Shown: piece by piece, positions 18,575-28,683 of the stretch | Numbering within the stretch: position 1 is the stretch's first letter | Layout: every line of letters starts with the position of its first letter | Assembly (NCBI GenBank): GCA_003557765.1 | Contig: PWNO01000250.1 | Span: 1 to 57,654 of the forward strand | From: Bacteroidales bacterium | GTDB lineage: Bacteria; Bacteroidota; Bacteroidia; Bacteroidales; UBA7960 | DNA length: 57,654 nt | Direction: 5' to 3' | Notes under the pieces: generated by a model | The model's database searches: none | What the model was told of the DNA's origin: nothing | What the model saw: the letters and a program-made list of their open reading frames with translations, nothing else | Program-made: the position numbers and the translations under genes

Positions 18575-19960
18575 ATGCAAAACAATTCCCATACACCCTG
18601 GCAAGTGGAGCGATATGAAAAGCTCATGCAGGATAACCGTCCTGTATACTTTGATGTGGATGACTTCGTGGAGATCATTGACCATTATCTTTTCCAGGCT
18701 TCCTATAAAAAATCCTTAAGGGTTTCCAATTATGCCTGCGAATTGCATCCATCCTCCATTTCACTGATGCTGAAGAAAGCCCAGCTGTTGGCTACCTTCA
18801 ACCGGGAAGAGCGTGCGCTTGAGTTGTTGTCGGCAGTCGAGAACCTCGACCCCAGCAATCAGGATGTCTTCCTTACCAAAGGGGCCATTTTTTCGCAGTT
18901 GCGCAACTATGAACAAGCCATTGAAGAGTATAACAAGGCAGTATTTGATGCGGATGAACCGGACTATGTGTACTGCAGCATTGCCATAGAATATGAGAAC
19001 CTGGGCAATTTCGACAAGACACTCGAATACCTTGGCAAGGCACTGGAGGTGAACCCCAACAATGACCTCGCCATTTATGAGGCAGCTTACTGTTTTGACC
19101 TGTTGTCTCTTACGGAAGAGGGCATCACATTCTTCAAGCGCCTGATCGACAAAAACCCCTATAGCACAGAAGCCTGGTTTAATTTGGGGGTCTCCTACAT
19201 CAATGCCGGCTTGTATGAAAAAGCCCTGGAGGCTCTGGAGTATTCACTGGCCATTGACCAGAAGCATGAACATTCGTTGTTTCATAAAGGCTATGCCCTG
19301 AGTTTGCTGGAACGCCACCATGAGGCGATCAGGGCTTACAAGGCGTCTATTGACATCGACGGGACTGATGCCATGAAACATTATTATATCGGTGAATGTC
19401 ATGAAAAGATGGATGACTACGAACTGGCCAGGCAGTGGTACCTGAAGAGTCTGCAGATCGACCCTGAGCTGGCAGATGCATGGGTGGGCATGGCTGTTTG
19501 TGAAAACGAGCAGGGCAAAGCAAAAGACGCCATCAAATACCTGGAAAAGGGTCTCAACATTGATCCCGGCAATGTCAATTATCTCTGCCTGCTGGGTAAC
19601 ACCTGCTTCGCTGCGGGAGACGAGCAAATGGCCATCGACACTTATGAAAAGGCCATCGAAGCAGATCCTGAAGACGAGGAGACCTGGTTTGAATATGTGG
19701 AAGCCCTGGTCAAGGCAGACAGGCTGAAGCTTGCAGGTGACGTGATGAACCGTGGTATGGCAGCCCTGCCCGACAATCAACAGATGCTCTATGGGATGGC
19801 CGCCATCCTCTTTCTTACCGGCAAAAGCCAGGATGGCACCTTCTGCCTGGAAGAGGCCTTCCAAAAAGATCCCGACGGAATACGCCAGATTATGACAAGG
19901 TTTCCCAGGCTATCCGGCAACAGCGCCTTCATGGAGGTTGTCGACAGACTCATCCAGTAA
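18575..19960 (+). CDS. Tetratricopeptide repeat protein
   Basis: A 461-residue protein made almost wholly of TPR helical pairs, with at least ten recognisable repeats. Repeats have the usual small/aromatic spacing, such as NYEQAIEEYNKAVFDA, NFDKTLEYLGKALEVNP, LYEKALEALEYSLAI, DYELARQWYLKSLQIDP and QMAIDTYEKAIEADP. No signal peptide or membrane segment is seen, so it is probably a cytoplasmic scaffold. It is the first gene of a likely three-gene unit with a ComA-like enzyme (30-base gap) and a DUF368 transporter. The specific partner is unknown; conserved neighbours would be the best clue. Confidence 0.9.
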   Translation: MQNNSHTPWQVERYEKLMQDNRPVYFDVDDFVEIIDHYLFQASYKKSLRVSNYACELHPSSISLMLKKAQLLATFNREERALELLSAVENLDPSNQDVFLTKGAIFSQLRNYEQAIEEYNKAVFDADEPDYVYCSIAIEYENLGNFDKTLEYLGKALEVNPNNDLAIYEAAYCFDLLSLTEEGITFFKRLIDKNPYSTEAWFNLGVSYINAGLYEKALEALEYSLAIDQKHEHSLFHKGYALSLLERHHEAIRAYKASIDIDGTDAMKHYYIGECHEKMDDYELARQWYLKSLQIDPELADAWVGMAVCENEQGKAKDAIKYLEKGLNIDPGNVNYLCLLGNTCFAAGDEQMAIDTYEKAIEADPEDEETWFEYVEALVKADRLKLAGDVMNRGMAALPDNQQMLYGMAAILFLTGKSQDGTFCLEEAFQKDPDGIRQIMTRFPRLSGNSAFMEVVDRLIQ

Positions 19961-19990
19961 TCATTGTTGTTTTATTCTGACACGTACATC

Positions 19991-20764
19991 ATGCTTGATT
20001 TTCTTCCCGTTCGAGATACAAAACCGCGACATCAAGGGATTAGCATGGTCATGGACAAAGGCCTTGGCATGCGACAGGCAGAAGACCTGGCTGAGACTGC
20101 CGGGCACCTCATCGACTTTTTAAAGCTTGGTTTTGGCACTGCTTATGTAAGCCATAAAGCAACATCGAAAGTAAAACTTTATCAGGAGCACGACATGCGC
20201 GTATTTGTGGGAGGCACCCTTTTGGAGGCCTTTTTGCTGCGTGGTCAGCTCGATGATTACCTGCGGTTTGTCAACAAACTGGGCTGCGACACCGTGGAGG
20301 TGTCGGACGGGTCAATTAAGCTTCCCCATGACGAAAAGTGCAGGCTCATCGAACGCCTGTCAGGAGACTTTACCGTGCTCTCTGAAGTAGGTGCCAAGGA
20401 TTGTGATGTTTCGATGGACTCAGAGACGTGGACGTCCTGCATGCAAAAAGAACTGGATGCGGGCAGCAGTTTCGTGATCGCCGAAGCCCGGGAGAGCGGC
20501 ACAGTGGGCATTTATGGCAAGGAGGGAGCTGCTGATCAGGACCTGATTCAACGCATCATCCATGAAGTGGGTCCTGAAAAGGTGATCTGGGAAGCCCCGC
20601 TTAAGCAGCAACAGGTATGGTTCATTAAAGCCTTCGGTGCCCAAGTGAACCTCGGCAACATTGCTCCTGCTGAGATTGTCGCTTTGGAAACCCTCAGGGT
20701 GGGGCTGCGCGGAGATACTTTTTTCGATTTTCTCCCCGAAGAACTGAAGAAGCACAAACTATAA
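19991..20764 (+). CDS. ComA-like (2R)-phospho-3-sulfolactate synthase family protein
   Basis: A 257-residue TIM-barrel-type protein of the ComA family. In methanogens ComA adds sulfite to phosphoenolpyruvate in coenzyme M synthesis; plant members (Hsa32) are heat-tolerance proteins with no proven enzyme role. Family-like blocks are KGLGMRQAEDLAETAG, IDFLKLGFGTA, VFVGGTLLEAFL, GCDTVEVSDGSIKLP, LSEVGAKD, VIAEARESGTVGI and the C-terminal NLGNIAPAEIVALETLRVGLRGDT. ATG 19991 gives the family N-terminus. In Bacteroidota a sulfonate could feed cysteate-derived sulfonolipids, but this link is inference; no other sulfonate gene is seen. Family assignment is firm, substrate is not. Confidence 0.85.
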   Translation: MLDFLPVRDTKPRHQGISMVMDKGLGMRQAEDLAETAGHLIDFLKLGFGTAYVSHKATSKVKLYQEHDMRVFVGGTLLEAFLLRGQLDDYLRFVNKLGCDTVEVSDGSIKLPHDEKCRLIERLSGDFTVLSEVGAKDCDVSMDSETWTSCMQKELDAGSSFVIAEARESGTVGIYGKEGAADQDLIQRIIHEVGPEKVIWEAPLKQQQVWFIKAFGAQVNLGNIAPAEIVALETLRVGLRGDTFFDFLPEELKKHKL

Positions 20765-20837
20765 AGCACTTCCATTGAGGATAAAACACCTCCGGCCGGA
20801 TGGATGTACCGGCCGCTTTTTGAATCTTGTCAGACAT

Positions 20838-21803
20838 ATGAAGGAGAGAAACCGGGTTGGTCAATTGCTGTTGTTATTCCGGGGTATGGCGATGGGGGCC
20901 GTGGATGTGGTTCCCGGGGTATCGGGTGGAACCATCGCCCTGATCACCGGCATCTATGAAGAACTTATCCTTAGCATCAGGTCCATCCAAACAAGTCTAT
21001 TCAGCACACTTTTTCGTGAAGGGCTTCCCGCAGCCTGGAAGCAGGTCAACGGCAATTTCCTGGTCACCGTGGTTGGTGGCATCCTGATCAGTATCTTTTC
21101 TCTGGCACGCCTGCTTTCATGGCTTTTTGAGCACCACGCCATGCTGGTTTGGGCTTTCTTCTTTGGACTGATAGCAGGAAGCGCCTTGTTCGTGGGTAAA
21201 AAAGTGGAAAAGTGGCAGGTCTCTCCAATTATATCCCTGTTCACAGGCACGATGCTGGCGTATTACATCACCCTGGCCACCCCTTCAACAGGTCCGGAAT
21301 ACCTGTGGTATGTTTTTCTATCGGGAAGCATTGCCTTTTGTGCCCTTATCCTGCCTGGCATATCCGGCGCTTTCCTGCTGATTCTGCTGGGTAAGTACGA
21401 ATACATGCTTCAGGCGGTCAATGAGCTGAATCTGTTGGTGCTTTTCACATTTGGCATCGGTGGGATAGCGGGTGTCATTGCCTTTTCACATGTGATCGCC
21501 TGGCTACTGAAAAAACATCCTCACACTACCCTCGCCATGCTCACCGGATTCATGATCGGATCACTGAACAAGCTCTGGCCCTGGAAAGAAGTACTTGAAA
21601 CCAGGATAAGCAGCGCGGGAGATATCGTCCCCCTGGTGGAAAAAAACATCCTGCCCGCAGCATATGCTGAAACATATGGTAAAGACCCGTTGCTGGGCGC
21701 TGTGCTCCTTTGTATGATCACCGGCTTTGGAATCATTGCCGGTTTCATGTACTGGAGCAGAAAGAAAAGGCAGCAAATGTCTAATCGCGGTCCTTTTGCT
21801 TAA
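20838..21803 (+). CDS. DUF368 membrane protein, PopT-type polyprenyl-phosphate transporter family
   Basis: A 321-residue polytopic membrane protein. The DUF368 hallmark RGMAMGAVDVVPGVSGGTIALITGIY is at its N-terminus, and a second related motif ILPGISGAFLLILLGKYE lies in the middle, suggesting an inverted-repeat transporter. Members of this family were recently implicated in recycling undecaprenyl phosphate across the inner membrane. ATG 20838 is selected over an upstream TTG because the preceding residues do not look like the family. The 3' end overlaps the convergent DnaJ gene by 23 bases. It follows the comA-like gene after 73 bases. Confidence 0.9.
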   Translation: MKERNRVGQLLLLFRGMAMGAVDVVPGVSGGTIALITGIYEELILSIRSIQTSLFSTLFREGLPAAWKQVNGNFLVTVVGGILISIFSLARLLSWLFEHHAMLVWAFFFGLIAGSALFVGKKVEKWQVSPIISLFTGTMLAYYITLATPSTGPEYLWYVFLSGSIAFCALILPGISGAFLLILLGKYEYMLQAVNELNLLVLFTFGIGGIAGVIAFSHVIAWLLKKHPHTTLAMLTGFMIGSLNKLWPWKEVLETRISSAGDIVPLVEKNILPAAYAETYGKDPLLGAVLLCMITGFGIIAGFMYWSRKKRQQMSNRGPFA

Positions 21804-22311
21804 CATGCCATCCAACCAGGAAAAGGACGGTAAAAAACACCCCAAAGGTGATGGCCAGGTAAGGGTTAAACTCCTCATCGGGCGCTACAAAAGCCTTGTA
21901 CAGGCCATAAAAAAGGGCGGTAAGACCTGCCAGCAGCATAAACAGGAACAATACCTGGTCTAAGACTCTTTCTGCCCAGGCTGGCTTCCTGGTGCTTGCA
22001 GACTGTTGGTAGCGATAGGCCTGGTTACGATAGGCAGTGTAAGCATAGCTCCGTTGCGCAGCAGCACTTCCAGGCCTGTAATAGACCCGCTGGCCATGGG
22101 TGCCCCGGGCAAGCCGCATGTCGTAAACACTTCTTTTGTTGACATCACTCAGCACCTGGTAAGCCTCGTTCACCAGCTGAAAGTCCTTCTTGGCACGCTC
22201 CGCACGGTTCACATCAGGATGCAGTTGCTTGGCACGCATGCGAAAAGCCCTTTTGATGCGCGCATCATCCGCATGTTTATCCACACCCAAAATGTCATAA
22301 TAGTTCATCAT
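21781..22311 (-). CDS. DnaJ-domain membrane protein
   Basis: A 176-residue protein with an N-terminal J domain (residues 3-68) including the essential HPD at 31-33. J domains stimulate the ATPase of DnaK partners. It lacks the Gly/Phe and zinc-finger regions of true DnaJ. After a basic, tyrosine-rich linker come two membrane helices (roughly residues 115-137 and 148-168), so the J domain would be tethered to the membrane. ATG 22311 is followed by a second Met codon. The gene is convergent with and overlaps the DUF368 gene. The client is unknown; dnaK lies 4 kb away but is not linked transcriptionally. Confidence 0.88.
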   Translation of the reverse strand: MMNYYDILGVDKHADDARIKRAFRMRAKQLHPDVNRAERAKKDFQLVNEAYQVLSDVNKRSVYDMRLARGTHGQRVYYRPGSAAAQRSYAYTAYRNQAYRYQQSASTRKPAWAERVLDQVLFLFMLLAGLTALFYGLYKAFVAPDEEFNPYLAITFGVFFTVLFLVGWHVKQKDRD

Positions 22312-22488
22312 GCGTCAGATTAATGGCATCAGGTAACGCCGCTTTATGCACCCAGGACCTCTTGCCGATTCTGCGAATCAATCAACACATTATCATGGAC
22401 AACACAGCAGGTTTTGAACTTCATAAAATCGAATTTACACAAAAGTGCCATGAAAATCAAATTCAGGCCCTGTTTTATTAAAAAAGAC

Positions 22489-22519
22489 TTGCGTATAAGA
22501 AAATAAATGCCGTAATTTG
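22489..22519 (+). promoter_or_regulatory. Promoter of rpmB
   Basis: A TTG element (22489-22491, within CTTG) is separated by 20 bases from GTAATTTG (22512-22519), which matches TAnnTTTG at all but the first base. The leader is about 45 bases. Confidence 0.5.
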
Positions 22520-22569
22520 CACTCCTTTTAAGAAAAGACCAATTCCATAATCGCAAAATCATACATACC

Positions 22570-22806
22570 ATGTCACGTATTTGCCAGATCACAGGGAAAC
22601 GACCGATTACAGGACATCGCGTGTCGCATTCAAACATCAAAACCAACCGCTGGTTTTACCCCAACATACAGACAAAGAAGTTTTTCGTACCCGAAGAGAA
22701 CCGCTGGGTTACCTTAAAGGTTTCAACAAAAGGGATACGCAACATCAACAAAAAAGGCATTTATGCCTGCTTAAAAGAAGCCCGCCAAAAGGGATTTATC
22801 AAATAA
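22570..22806 (+). CDS. rpmB: 50S ribosomal protein L28
   Basis: A 78-residue L28 with the family N-terminus [21 protein letters not shown] followed by a basic RNA-binding core. Family length is normal. rpmG (L33), often next to rpmB, does not follow here; a strong terminator lies 20 bases after the stop, so the gene is monocistronic. Confidence 0.97.
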   Translation: MSRICQITGKRPITGHRVSHSNIKTNRWFYPNIQTKKFFVPEENRWVTLKVSTKGIRNINKKGIYACLKEARQKGFIK

Positions 22807-22826
22807 ACATACTGGTTTTGGGAATG

Positions 22827-22860
22827 AAAGCTGTTGCATGCATATGCAGCAGCTTTTTTT
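22827..22860 (+). terminator. Rho-independent terminator of rpmB
   Basis: AAAGCTGTTGCA and TGCAGCAGCTTT form a 12-bp stem with one G-U pair and a six-base loop, followed by a run of T. Confidence 0.9.
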
Positions 22861-22996
22861 TCGCTTGCTGTATGCAATCTGTTTGACAGATGTTAAAGAA
22901 TAATAAGATAGCCCCTGATGGCCCGTGATGTTTTCCTAAATTCGATGATTATTTTTACCTTTATACATTGTACTTTAAAAACGCAGAGGTCGAAGC

Positions 22997-23656
22997 ATGA
23001 GAAAAGGTTTTTACCGGCTGGTAATTTTTGGATTCGCTGTGTTCATGCTGGCATTGCTGATGGCTGAGACCGGCTTTGGGCAGGACCGTGAGCGCCGCCG
23101 GGTAGTTCAGTTTACCGGTCTGCTGCTTACCAGTGACAGCCTCAAGCCTTTGCCGCATGCCTCTGTATGGGTGAAGAACACAGCTCGTGGAACAACTACT
23201 GATCATTATGGTTTCTTTTCTATCCCGGTTTTTCAGGACGACACCCTGCGTTTTTCCTCCGTTGGATATCTTGATGCGTATTATACCATCCCCGACACCC
23301 TTACCAAATCGAGGTATTCTGCTGTGCAAATGATGACCAGGGACACCATACACCTGGCGGAGACCGTTGTATACCCCTGGCCAACAAGGCAGCAGTTCAG
23401 GCACGCCTTTATTCATGCGGATGTTCCTTCCTACGACTATGACAGAGCCATGCGAAACCTGGCACATGCAGAGATGCGTGAACGGTTCGAAAACATGCCC
23501 ATGGACGGCTCTATGAACTTCAGGGCGCACGTGCAGCAGCATGCTGACAGGATGTATTATGCCGGGCAGTCACCACCCATCAGGTTATTCAACCCTTTTG
23601 CCTGGGCTGAATTTATTCAGGCATGGAGAGAAGGAAGATTCCGACGGGATGACTAA
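22997..23656 (+). CDS. Secreted protein with carboxypeptidase-regulatory-like domain
   Basis: A 219-residue protein with a signal peptide (residues 1 to about 28, ending GFGQ). Residues 35-115 resemble the carboxypeptidase D regulatory-like beta-sandwich found at the N-terminus of many Bacteroidota outer-membrane receptors (FTGLLLTSDSLKPLPHASVWVKNT, GTTTDHYGFFSIPV, LRFSSVGYLDA). The remaining 100 residues are charged and helical with no known domain. This stand-alone form is common in Bacteroidota and has no established function. It lies 112 bases upstream of the TonB-dependent receptor, which carries its own domain of the same type; co-transcription is possible. Confidence 0.8.
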   Translation: MRKGFYRLVIFGFAVFMLALLMAETGFGQDRERRRVVQFTGLLLTSDSLKPLPHASVWVKNTARGTTTDHYGFFSIPVFQDDTLRFSSVGYLDAYYTIPDTLTKSRYSAVQMMTRDTIHLAETVVYPWPTRQQFRHAFIHADVPSYDYDRAMRNLAHAEMRERFENMPMDGSMNFRAHVQQHADRMYYAGQSPPIRLFNPFAWAEFIQAWREGRFRRDD

Positions 23657-23768
23657 TATCCGGGCAATATTTTTTCTTACCTTTTGTTAATTAATATAGG
23701 TCATTTTGTTTTTCATTCAGCCTCTTTACCGAAATAACACAAATACATATAAAGATTATTGACGCCCC

Positions 23769-26213
23769 GTGAATCTTACTTATAAATTATTCTTCATACC
23801 GCTCCTGTTTCTTTCCATTTATTCGCCAGCACAGGAAGCCCTCATCAGGGGTACCATGAAAGACAAGGCGGATAATCCTATGCAGTTTGTACACATCGCG
23901 GTGAGGGAAATACATGCAGGCACCACTACCGACGAAAGGGGCCATTTTGAATTACATATTCCGGCAGGAGAAGATTTAACAATCATGGTTTCTCACCTGG
24001 GGTTTAAGCCCGAGGAACTTCATGTCAGACTTGAACACGGTCAAGAGAAGGAGGTCACCATCATCCTGGAACCCCTGGTCACAGCGCTGCCCGATGTGGA
24101 GGTCAGAGACCGGCAAGTGCTTAGCACCGATGTAACCAGGATCGATCCGCGCCTCACTTCTGCCCTGCCGGGACCCAGCGCCAGCATAGAACGCCTGATT
24201 CAGACCCTTCCGGGCGTTGCCACTGCATCGGAACTCTCTGCACAATATTCTGTGAGAGGCGGCAGTTACGATGAAAATTTAGTATATGTAAATGGAATAG
24301 AGATCTACAGGCCTTTTCTGGTAAGGGCCGGTCAACAGGAAGGCCTGAGTTTTCTTAACCCCGACATGGTTGCTGAGATCAGTTTTTCTGCTGGCGGCTT
24401 TAATGCGCAGTACGGGGACAAAATGGCATCCGTACTTGATATCAGCTATAAGGAACCAGATGCATTTGGCGGATCTTTCTCTTTGAGTCTCCTTGAAGGA
24501 TCCGTGCACCTGGAAGGCACATCTGAAAACAACCGCTTTTCTTACCTGCTAGGGCTGCGCTACAAGTCCAATCAGTATTTGCTTGGCACGCTGGATACGC
24601 AAGGAGACTACAGTCCATCTTTTTCTGATATCCAGACCCTGTTGCGCTATCGTTTTTCCGACGACCTCGTGCTAAGCTTTCTTGGCAATTTTAACGACAA
24701 CCACTACCAGTTTGAGCCGGAAGTGCAACGTACAAGATTCGGCACCATCATGGATGTGCGTGAATTTACGGTATTTTTTGACGGCCGCGAAACCAACCGT
24801 TTTACTACCACCACCGGCGCACTTTCGCTTGATTTTCAGCCCCATGATGACTTCTCCATGCAGCTCACCAGCAGCATTTTTCAGTCAGATGAACGGGAAA
24901 ACTTCGACGTGATGGGTCAATATTGGCTGCAAAGGGTCGAGACAGATTTTGGCGAGGATGACTTTGGTCAGCCTACCGGCGTGCCCCTGGGAGTTGGCAC
25001 CTTCTTAAACCATGCCAGAAATTATCTCAATGCCATTGTATGGAATGCAGAAACCAAAGGACGATGGAATATCGACAACCATGCATTACACTGGGGGCTG
25101 AAATTTCAGTATGAGGATATCTACGACAGGCTGAATGAATGGAACCTGATTGACTCCGCCGGTTACTCGCTGCCACGTCAACCCCACCATGCCATTCTCC
25201 TTCAGGACACCCTGAATACGCAGATCAACATGCAATCAAATCGCATCACAGGGTTTCTTCAAAACACCTGGGAGTTTACAAGGCCTCATGGCCGATTTGC
25301 CCTCACTGCAGGGGTAAGGGCCAACTACTGGGATTTCAACGAACAATTGGTGATCAGCCCACGGTCTACCATGTTATATAAGCCCGGGTGGGCCGAAAGA
25401 TGGACTTTCCGTGCTTCAGCAGGATATTTTCATCAACCGCCCTTCTACCGCGAGCTCAGGGATATGCAGGGCCGGCTCAACCAGGAAATCCGTGCACAGG
25501 AGTCCATTCACCTGGTGCTGGGATCCTCTTACCATTTTACTGCCTGGGAGCGCCCCTTTAAATACACCACCGAAGTATACTATAAGTACCTGAATGATCT
25601 CATCCCCTACCAGCTTGATAACGTGCGCATCAGGTATTATGCCGACAACATCGCTGATGGGTATGTTGCCGGGCTGGACATGAAGATCCACGGAGAATTT
25701 GTCCCCGGCGTTGACTCATGGGCCTCACTCTCAGTGATGCAGGCCCGCGAAAATATTGAAGGCGCATACATCATCAACAGAGATGGGGAGGAAGAGCCTG
25801 CCGGACATATTCCCCGGCCTACCGATCAGCGCTTCAACTTCAGCATGTTCTTCCAGGACTTCCTGCCCAGGAACCCCAGTTACCAGGTGCAACTGGGCTT
25901 CTTTTACAGCTCCGGAATGCCCTTCTGGCCACCCAGGGAAGACCTGAATGTCACTTTCGGACGAATGCCTCCCTATCAAAGGGTTGATATTGGCTTCTCC
26001 AAACAATTGATCGGAGAAGAGAGCCGGTTCTCTGCAGAAAACCCGCTCCGGCATGTTGACAGCATGTGGCTCACCGCCGAGATTTTTAATTTGCTCGAAA
26101 TCAGCAACACCATTTCCTATTCATGGGTTAAAGACGTGGAGAACCAAATGTTTGCCATACCCAATTACCTGACCTCGCGGCTTGTCAACCTGAAATTGAT
26201 TGTCCGGTTTTAG
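23769..26213 (+). CDS. TonB-dependent outer-membrane receptor with N-terminal carboxypeptidase-regulatory-like domain
   Basis: An 814-residue outer-membrane barrel. A GTG start at 23769 is forced by an in-frame stop nine bases upstream and no later start that keeps the signal peptide (residues 1 to about 21). Residues 24-105 are the regulatory-like domain (IRGTMKDKADNPMQFVHIAV, GTTTDERGHFEL). A TonB plug follows (IERLIQTLPGVA, SVRGGSYDENLVYVNGIEIY, FNAQYGDKMASVLDI), then the 22-strand barrel ending in an aromatic Phe (KLIVRF). No SusD-like partner is adjacent, so polysaccharide uptake of the SusCD type is unlikely; the substrate (metal chelate, cofactor or other) is unknown. Confidence 0.92.
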   Translation: MNLTYKLFFIPLLFLSIYSPAQEALIRGTMKDKADNPMQFVHIAVREIHAGTTTDERGHFELHIPAGEDLTIMVSHLGFKPEELHVRLEHGQEKEVTIILEPLVTALPDVEVRDRQVLSTDVTRIDPRLTSALPGPSASIERLIQTLPGVATASELSAQYSVRGGSYDENLVYVNGIEIYRPFLVRAGQQEGLSFLNPDMVAEISFSAGGFNAQYGDKMASVLDISYKEPDAFGGSFSLSLLEGSVHLEGTSENNRFSYLLGLRYKSNQYLLGTLDTQGDYSPSFSDIQTLLRYRFSDDLVLSFLGNFNDNHYQFEPEVQRTRFGTIMDVREFTVFFDGRETNRFTTTTGALSLDFQPHDDFSMQLTSSIFQSDERENFDVMGQYWLQRVETDFGEDDFGQPTGVPLGVGTFLNHARNYLNAIVWNAETKGRWNIDNHALHWGLKFQYEDIYDRLNEWNLIDSAGYSLPRQPHHAILLQDTLNTQINMQSNRITGFLQNTWEFTRPHGRFALTAGVRANYWDFNEQLVISPRSTMLYKPGWAERWTFRASAGYFHQPPFYRELRDMQGRLNQEIRAQESIHLVLGSSYHFTAWERPFKYTTEVYYKYLNDLIPYQLDNVRIRYYADNIADGYVAGLDMKIHGEFVPGVDSWASLSVMQARENIEGAYIINRDGEEEPAGHIPRPTDQRFNFSMFFQDFLPRNPSYQVQLGFFYSSGMPFWPPREDLNVTFGRMPPYQRVDIGFSKQLIGEESRFSAENPLRHVDSMWLTAEIFNLLEISNTISYSWVKDVENQMFAIPNYLTSRLVNLKLIVRF

Positions 26214-26372
26214 CCTGCCTTTTTGTCATTTATCTGACACAAGCAAACATTTTCCGACCCCAATCAGGTGCCATTATTTCAAAAAACGGGCGTGAAATTG
26301 CATTGGCATAATCATTGACACATCTACTGCCGGATAATTAATCAGAAATTACACATCAAAAAAACATACACA

Positions 26373-28307
26373 ATGGGTAAAATTATTGGTATTGACTTAG
26401 GTACGACCAACTCCTGCGTTTCGGTGATGGAAGGTAATGAACCGGTGGTGATCCCTAACAGTGAAGGACGTCGCACTACACCGTCGATTGTGGCTTTCAC
26501 TGAAAACGGAGAGCGTAAGGTTGGTGACCCTGCCAAACGCCAGGCGATCATCAACCCGGAAAAAACAATTTACTCGATCAAGCGTCTGATGGGGATGCCT
26601 TATGATGCCGCTTCCAAGGAGCGCGACAGGGTTACCTATAAAATTGAAAAGGGTGACAACAACACCACGCGTGTCAAGATTGATGACAGGATGTACACGC
26701 CACAGGAGATCTCAGCCATGGTACTTCAGAAGATGAAGAAAACGGCCGAAGATCATCTGGGACAGGAAGTCACCGATGCAGTCATTACGGTGCCGGCATA
26801 TTTTAACGATTCACAGCGCCAGGCCACCAAAGAGGCCGGTGAGGTTGCCGGGCTGAATGTGCGCCGCATCATCAACGAACCGACAGCTGCATCCCTGGCC
26901 TATGGCCTCGACAAAAAAGACAAGGATCTGCGCATCGCCGTTTTTGACCTTGGCGGGGGTACATTCGACATCTCCATTCTCGAGCTGGGCGATGGTGTTT
27001 TTGAGGTCAAGTCGACCAACGGTGATACACACCTGGGCGGAGATGACTTCGACGATGTCATCATCAACTGGCTGGCAGAGGAGTTTAAAAAGGATGAAGG
27101 CATAGACCTTCGCAAGGATCCAATGGCATTGCAAAGGCTGAAAGAGGGAGCTGAAAAAGCCAAGATTGAACTTTCCAGTGCCACATCCACGGAGATCAAC
27201 CTGCCATATATCATGCCGGTTGATGGTGTGCCGAAACACCTTGTGCGCACACTTACCCGCAGCAAATTTGAGCAGCTCAGCGATCATCTGATCCAGGCAA
27301 CCCTGGAGCCCTGCAAGGTGGCACTAAAAGAGGCCGGCATGCAGCCATCGGAGATCGACGAGGTAATCCTGGTTGGTGGTTCCACACGCATACCTGCGAT
27401 ACAGGATGTGGTGGAAAAATATTTCGGTCGCAAACCTTCCAAAGGTGTAAACCCGGATGAGGTGGTAGCCATTGGTGCCGCAATCCAGGGCGGCGTCCTC
27501 ACCGGCGAGGTGAAAGATGTGCTGTTGCTGGATGTCACACCCCTGTCGCTGGGTATTGAAACCCTTGGTGGTGTGATGACCAAACTGATCGAAGCCAACA
27601 CGACGATCCCTACCAAGAAGCAGGAAACTTTCTCTACTGCCGCTGACAACCAGACTTCGGTTGAAATCCACGTGCTTCAGGGTGAAAGACCGATGGCCAA
27701 CGACAACCGCACGATCGGACGCTTCCATTTAGATGGCATTCCTCCGGCACCCCGGGGCATGCCGCAGATTGAGGTGACCTTTGACATCGATGCCAATGGC
27801 ATCCTGAACGTGTCGGCCAAAGACAAGGCTTCCGGTAAGGAGCAAAAAATCCGCATTGAAGCCTCTTCCGGCTTAAGTGAAAACGAGATCAAGAAAATGA
27901 AGGAGGAAGCTGAAGCACATGCAGAAAGCGACCAGAAGAGGAAAGAAGAGATCGACAAGCTGAATTCTGCAGATAGCCTGATCTTCCAGACTGAGAAACA
28001 GCTCAAGGAGTTTGGTGAGAAGCTGCCTGCAGAGAAGAAGGAGCCGATTGAAAAGGCGCTTGCAGACCTGAAAGAAGCACACAAGAACAAAGACCTTGCA
28101 GCGATTGATGCGACCATGGAAAAGCTCAACAACGCATGGCAGGCTGCCAGCGCGGAGATGTACCAGAATGCGCAGCAGGATGCAGGTCAGCAGGCCGGTG
28201 GCCAGCAACAGGCCGGAACGGATCAAACACAACAGCAAGACCAGTCATCTGGAAAAAAAGATGATGACGATGACGTAACCGATGTGGATTTTGAAGAAGT
28301 GAAATAA
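26373..28307 (+). CDS. dnaK: Chaperone DnaK (Hsp70)
   Basis: A 644-residue Hsp70. The ATPase domain starts [17 protein letters not shown]; phosphate motif 2 is in [16 protein letters not shown]; the linker [19 protein letters not shown] leads into the substrate-binding domain and helical lid. The tail is Gln/Gly-rich and ends [11 protein letters not shown], as usual for bacterial DnaK. dnaJ and grpE are not adjacent; the only J-domain gene nearby encodes a membrane protein at 21781. No CIRCE operator is visible upstream. A perfect hairpin terminator follows. Confidence 0.99.
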   Translation: MGKIIGIDLGTTNSCVSVMEGNEPVVIPNSEGRRTTPSIVAFTENGERKVGDPAKRQAIINPEKTIYSIKRLMGMPYDAASKERDRVTYKIEKGDNNTTRVKIDDRMYTPQEISAMVLQKMKKTAEDHLGQEVTDAVITVPAYFNDSQRQATKEAGEVAGLNVRRIINEPTAASLAYGLDKKDKDLRIAVFDLGGGTFDISILELGDGVFEVKSTNGDTHLGGDDFDDVIINWLAEEFKKDEGIDLRKDPMALQRLKEGAEKAKIELSSATSTEINLPYIMPVDGVPKHLVRTLTRSKFEQLSDHLIQATLEPCKVALKEAGMQPSEIDEVILVGGSTRIPAIQDVVEKYFGRKPSKGVNPDEVVAIGAAIQGGVLTGEVKDVLLLDVTPLSLGIETLGGVMTKLIEANTTIPTKKQETFSTAADNQTSVEIHVLQGERPMANDNRTIGRFHLDGIPPAPRGMPQIEVTFDIDANGILNVSAKDKASGKEQKIRIEASSGLSENEIKKMKEEAEAHAESDQKRKEEIDKLNSADSLIFQTEKQLKEFGEKLPAEKKEPIEKALADLKEAHKNKDLAAIDATMEKLNNAWQAASAEMYQNAQQDAGQQAGGQQQAGTDQTQQQDQSSGKKDDDDDVTDVDFEEVK

Positions 28308-28683
28308 GCAAATCCACCTGTTGATAAACCAAAAGCGAGCGGCGCCTGGATGCCCGCTCGCTTTTGCTTTGTTGCGCCTGTATTGGGTTGGCATACCCTT
28401 GATGCCGTCACCTGGCAAACATCGTGGTTTATGCAAAATGGCCGGCCTGGGATATCACGCTACACAATACGCCTCATTTACCTGAATAACAGTCAACGCT
28501 TTACAGACAATACAAGGGAAGCATCACCACGAACAAAAAATCCGCTAAAATACAACTACCAAAGGAGGCAGCTTTTACCCAGATTTTTGCTTCATGCCGA
28601 GATTTTATTCTGCCGCACAGGCCTGCGGGCAAAGCCCTGCCAGCACATCACCACACACAAAGGGCGTGGGTTTTCAAGTTAAA
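28308..28683. other. Intergenic region between dnaK and tpx
   Basis: This region holds the dnaK terminator at its left end. The rest shows no gene, tRNA or clear repeat; open frames here look random. Confidence 0.5.
28331..28369 (+). terminator. Rho-independent terminator of dnaK
   Basis: A perfect 12-bp stem (AAAAGCGAGCGG with its complement at 28354-28365) encloses an 11-base loop, with T-rich sequence after it. It begins 23 bases past the dnaK stop. Confidence 0.88.

Noticed and set aside
26214..26372. CIRCE operator upstream of dnaK
   Set aside because: No inverted repeat of the CIRCE form was seen in this gap.
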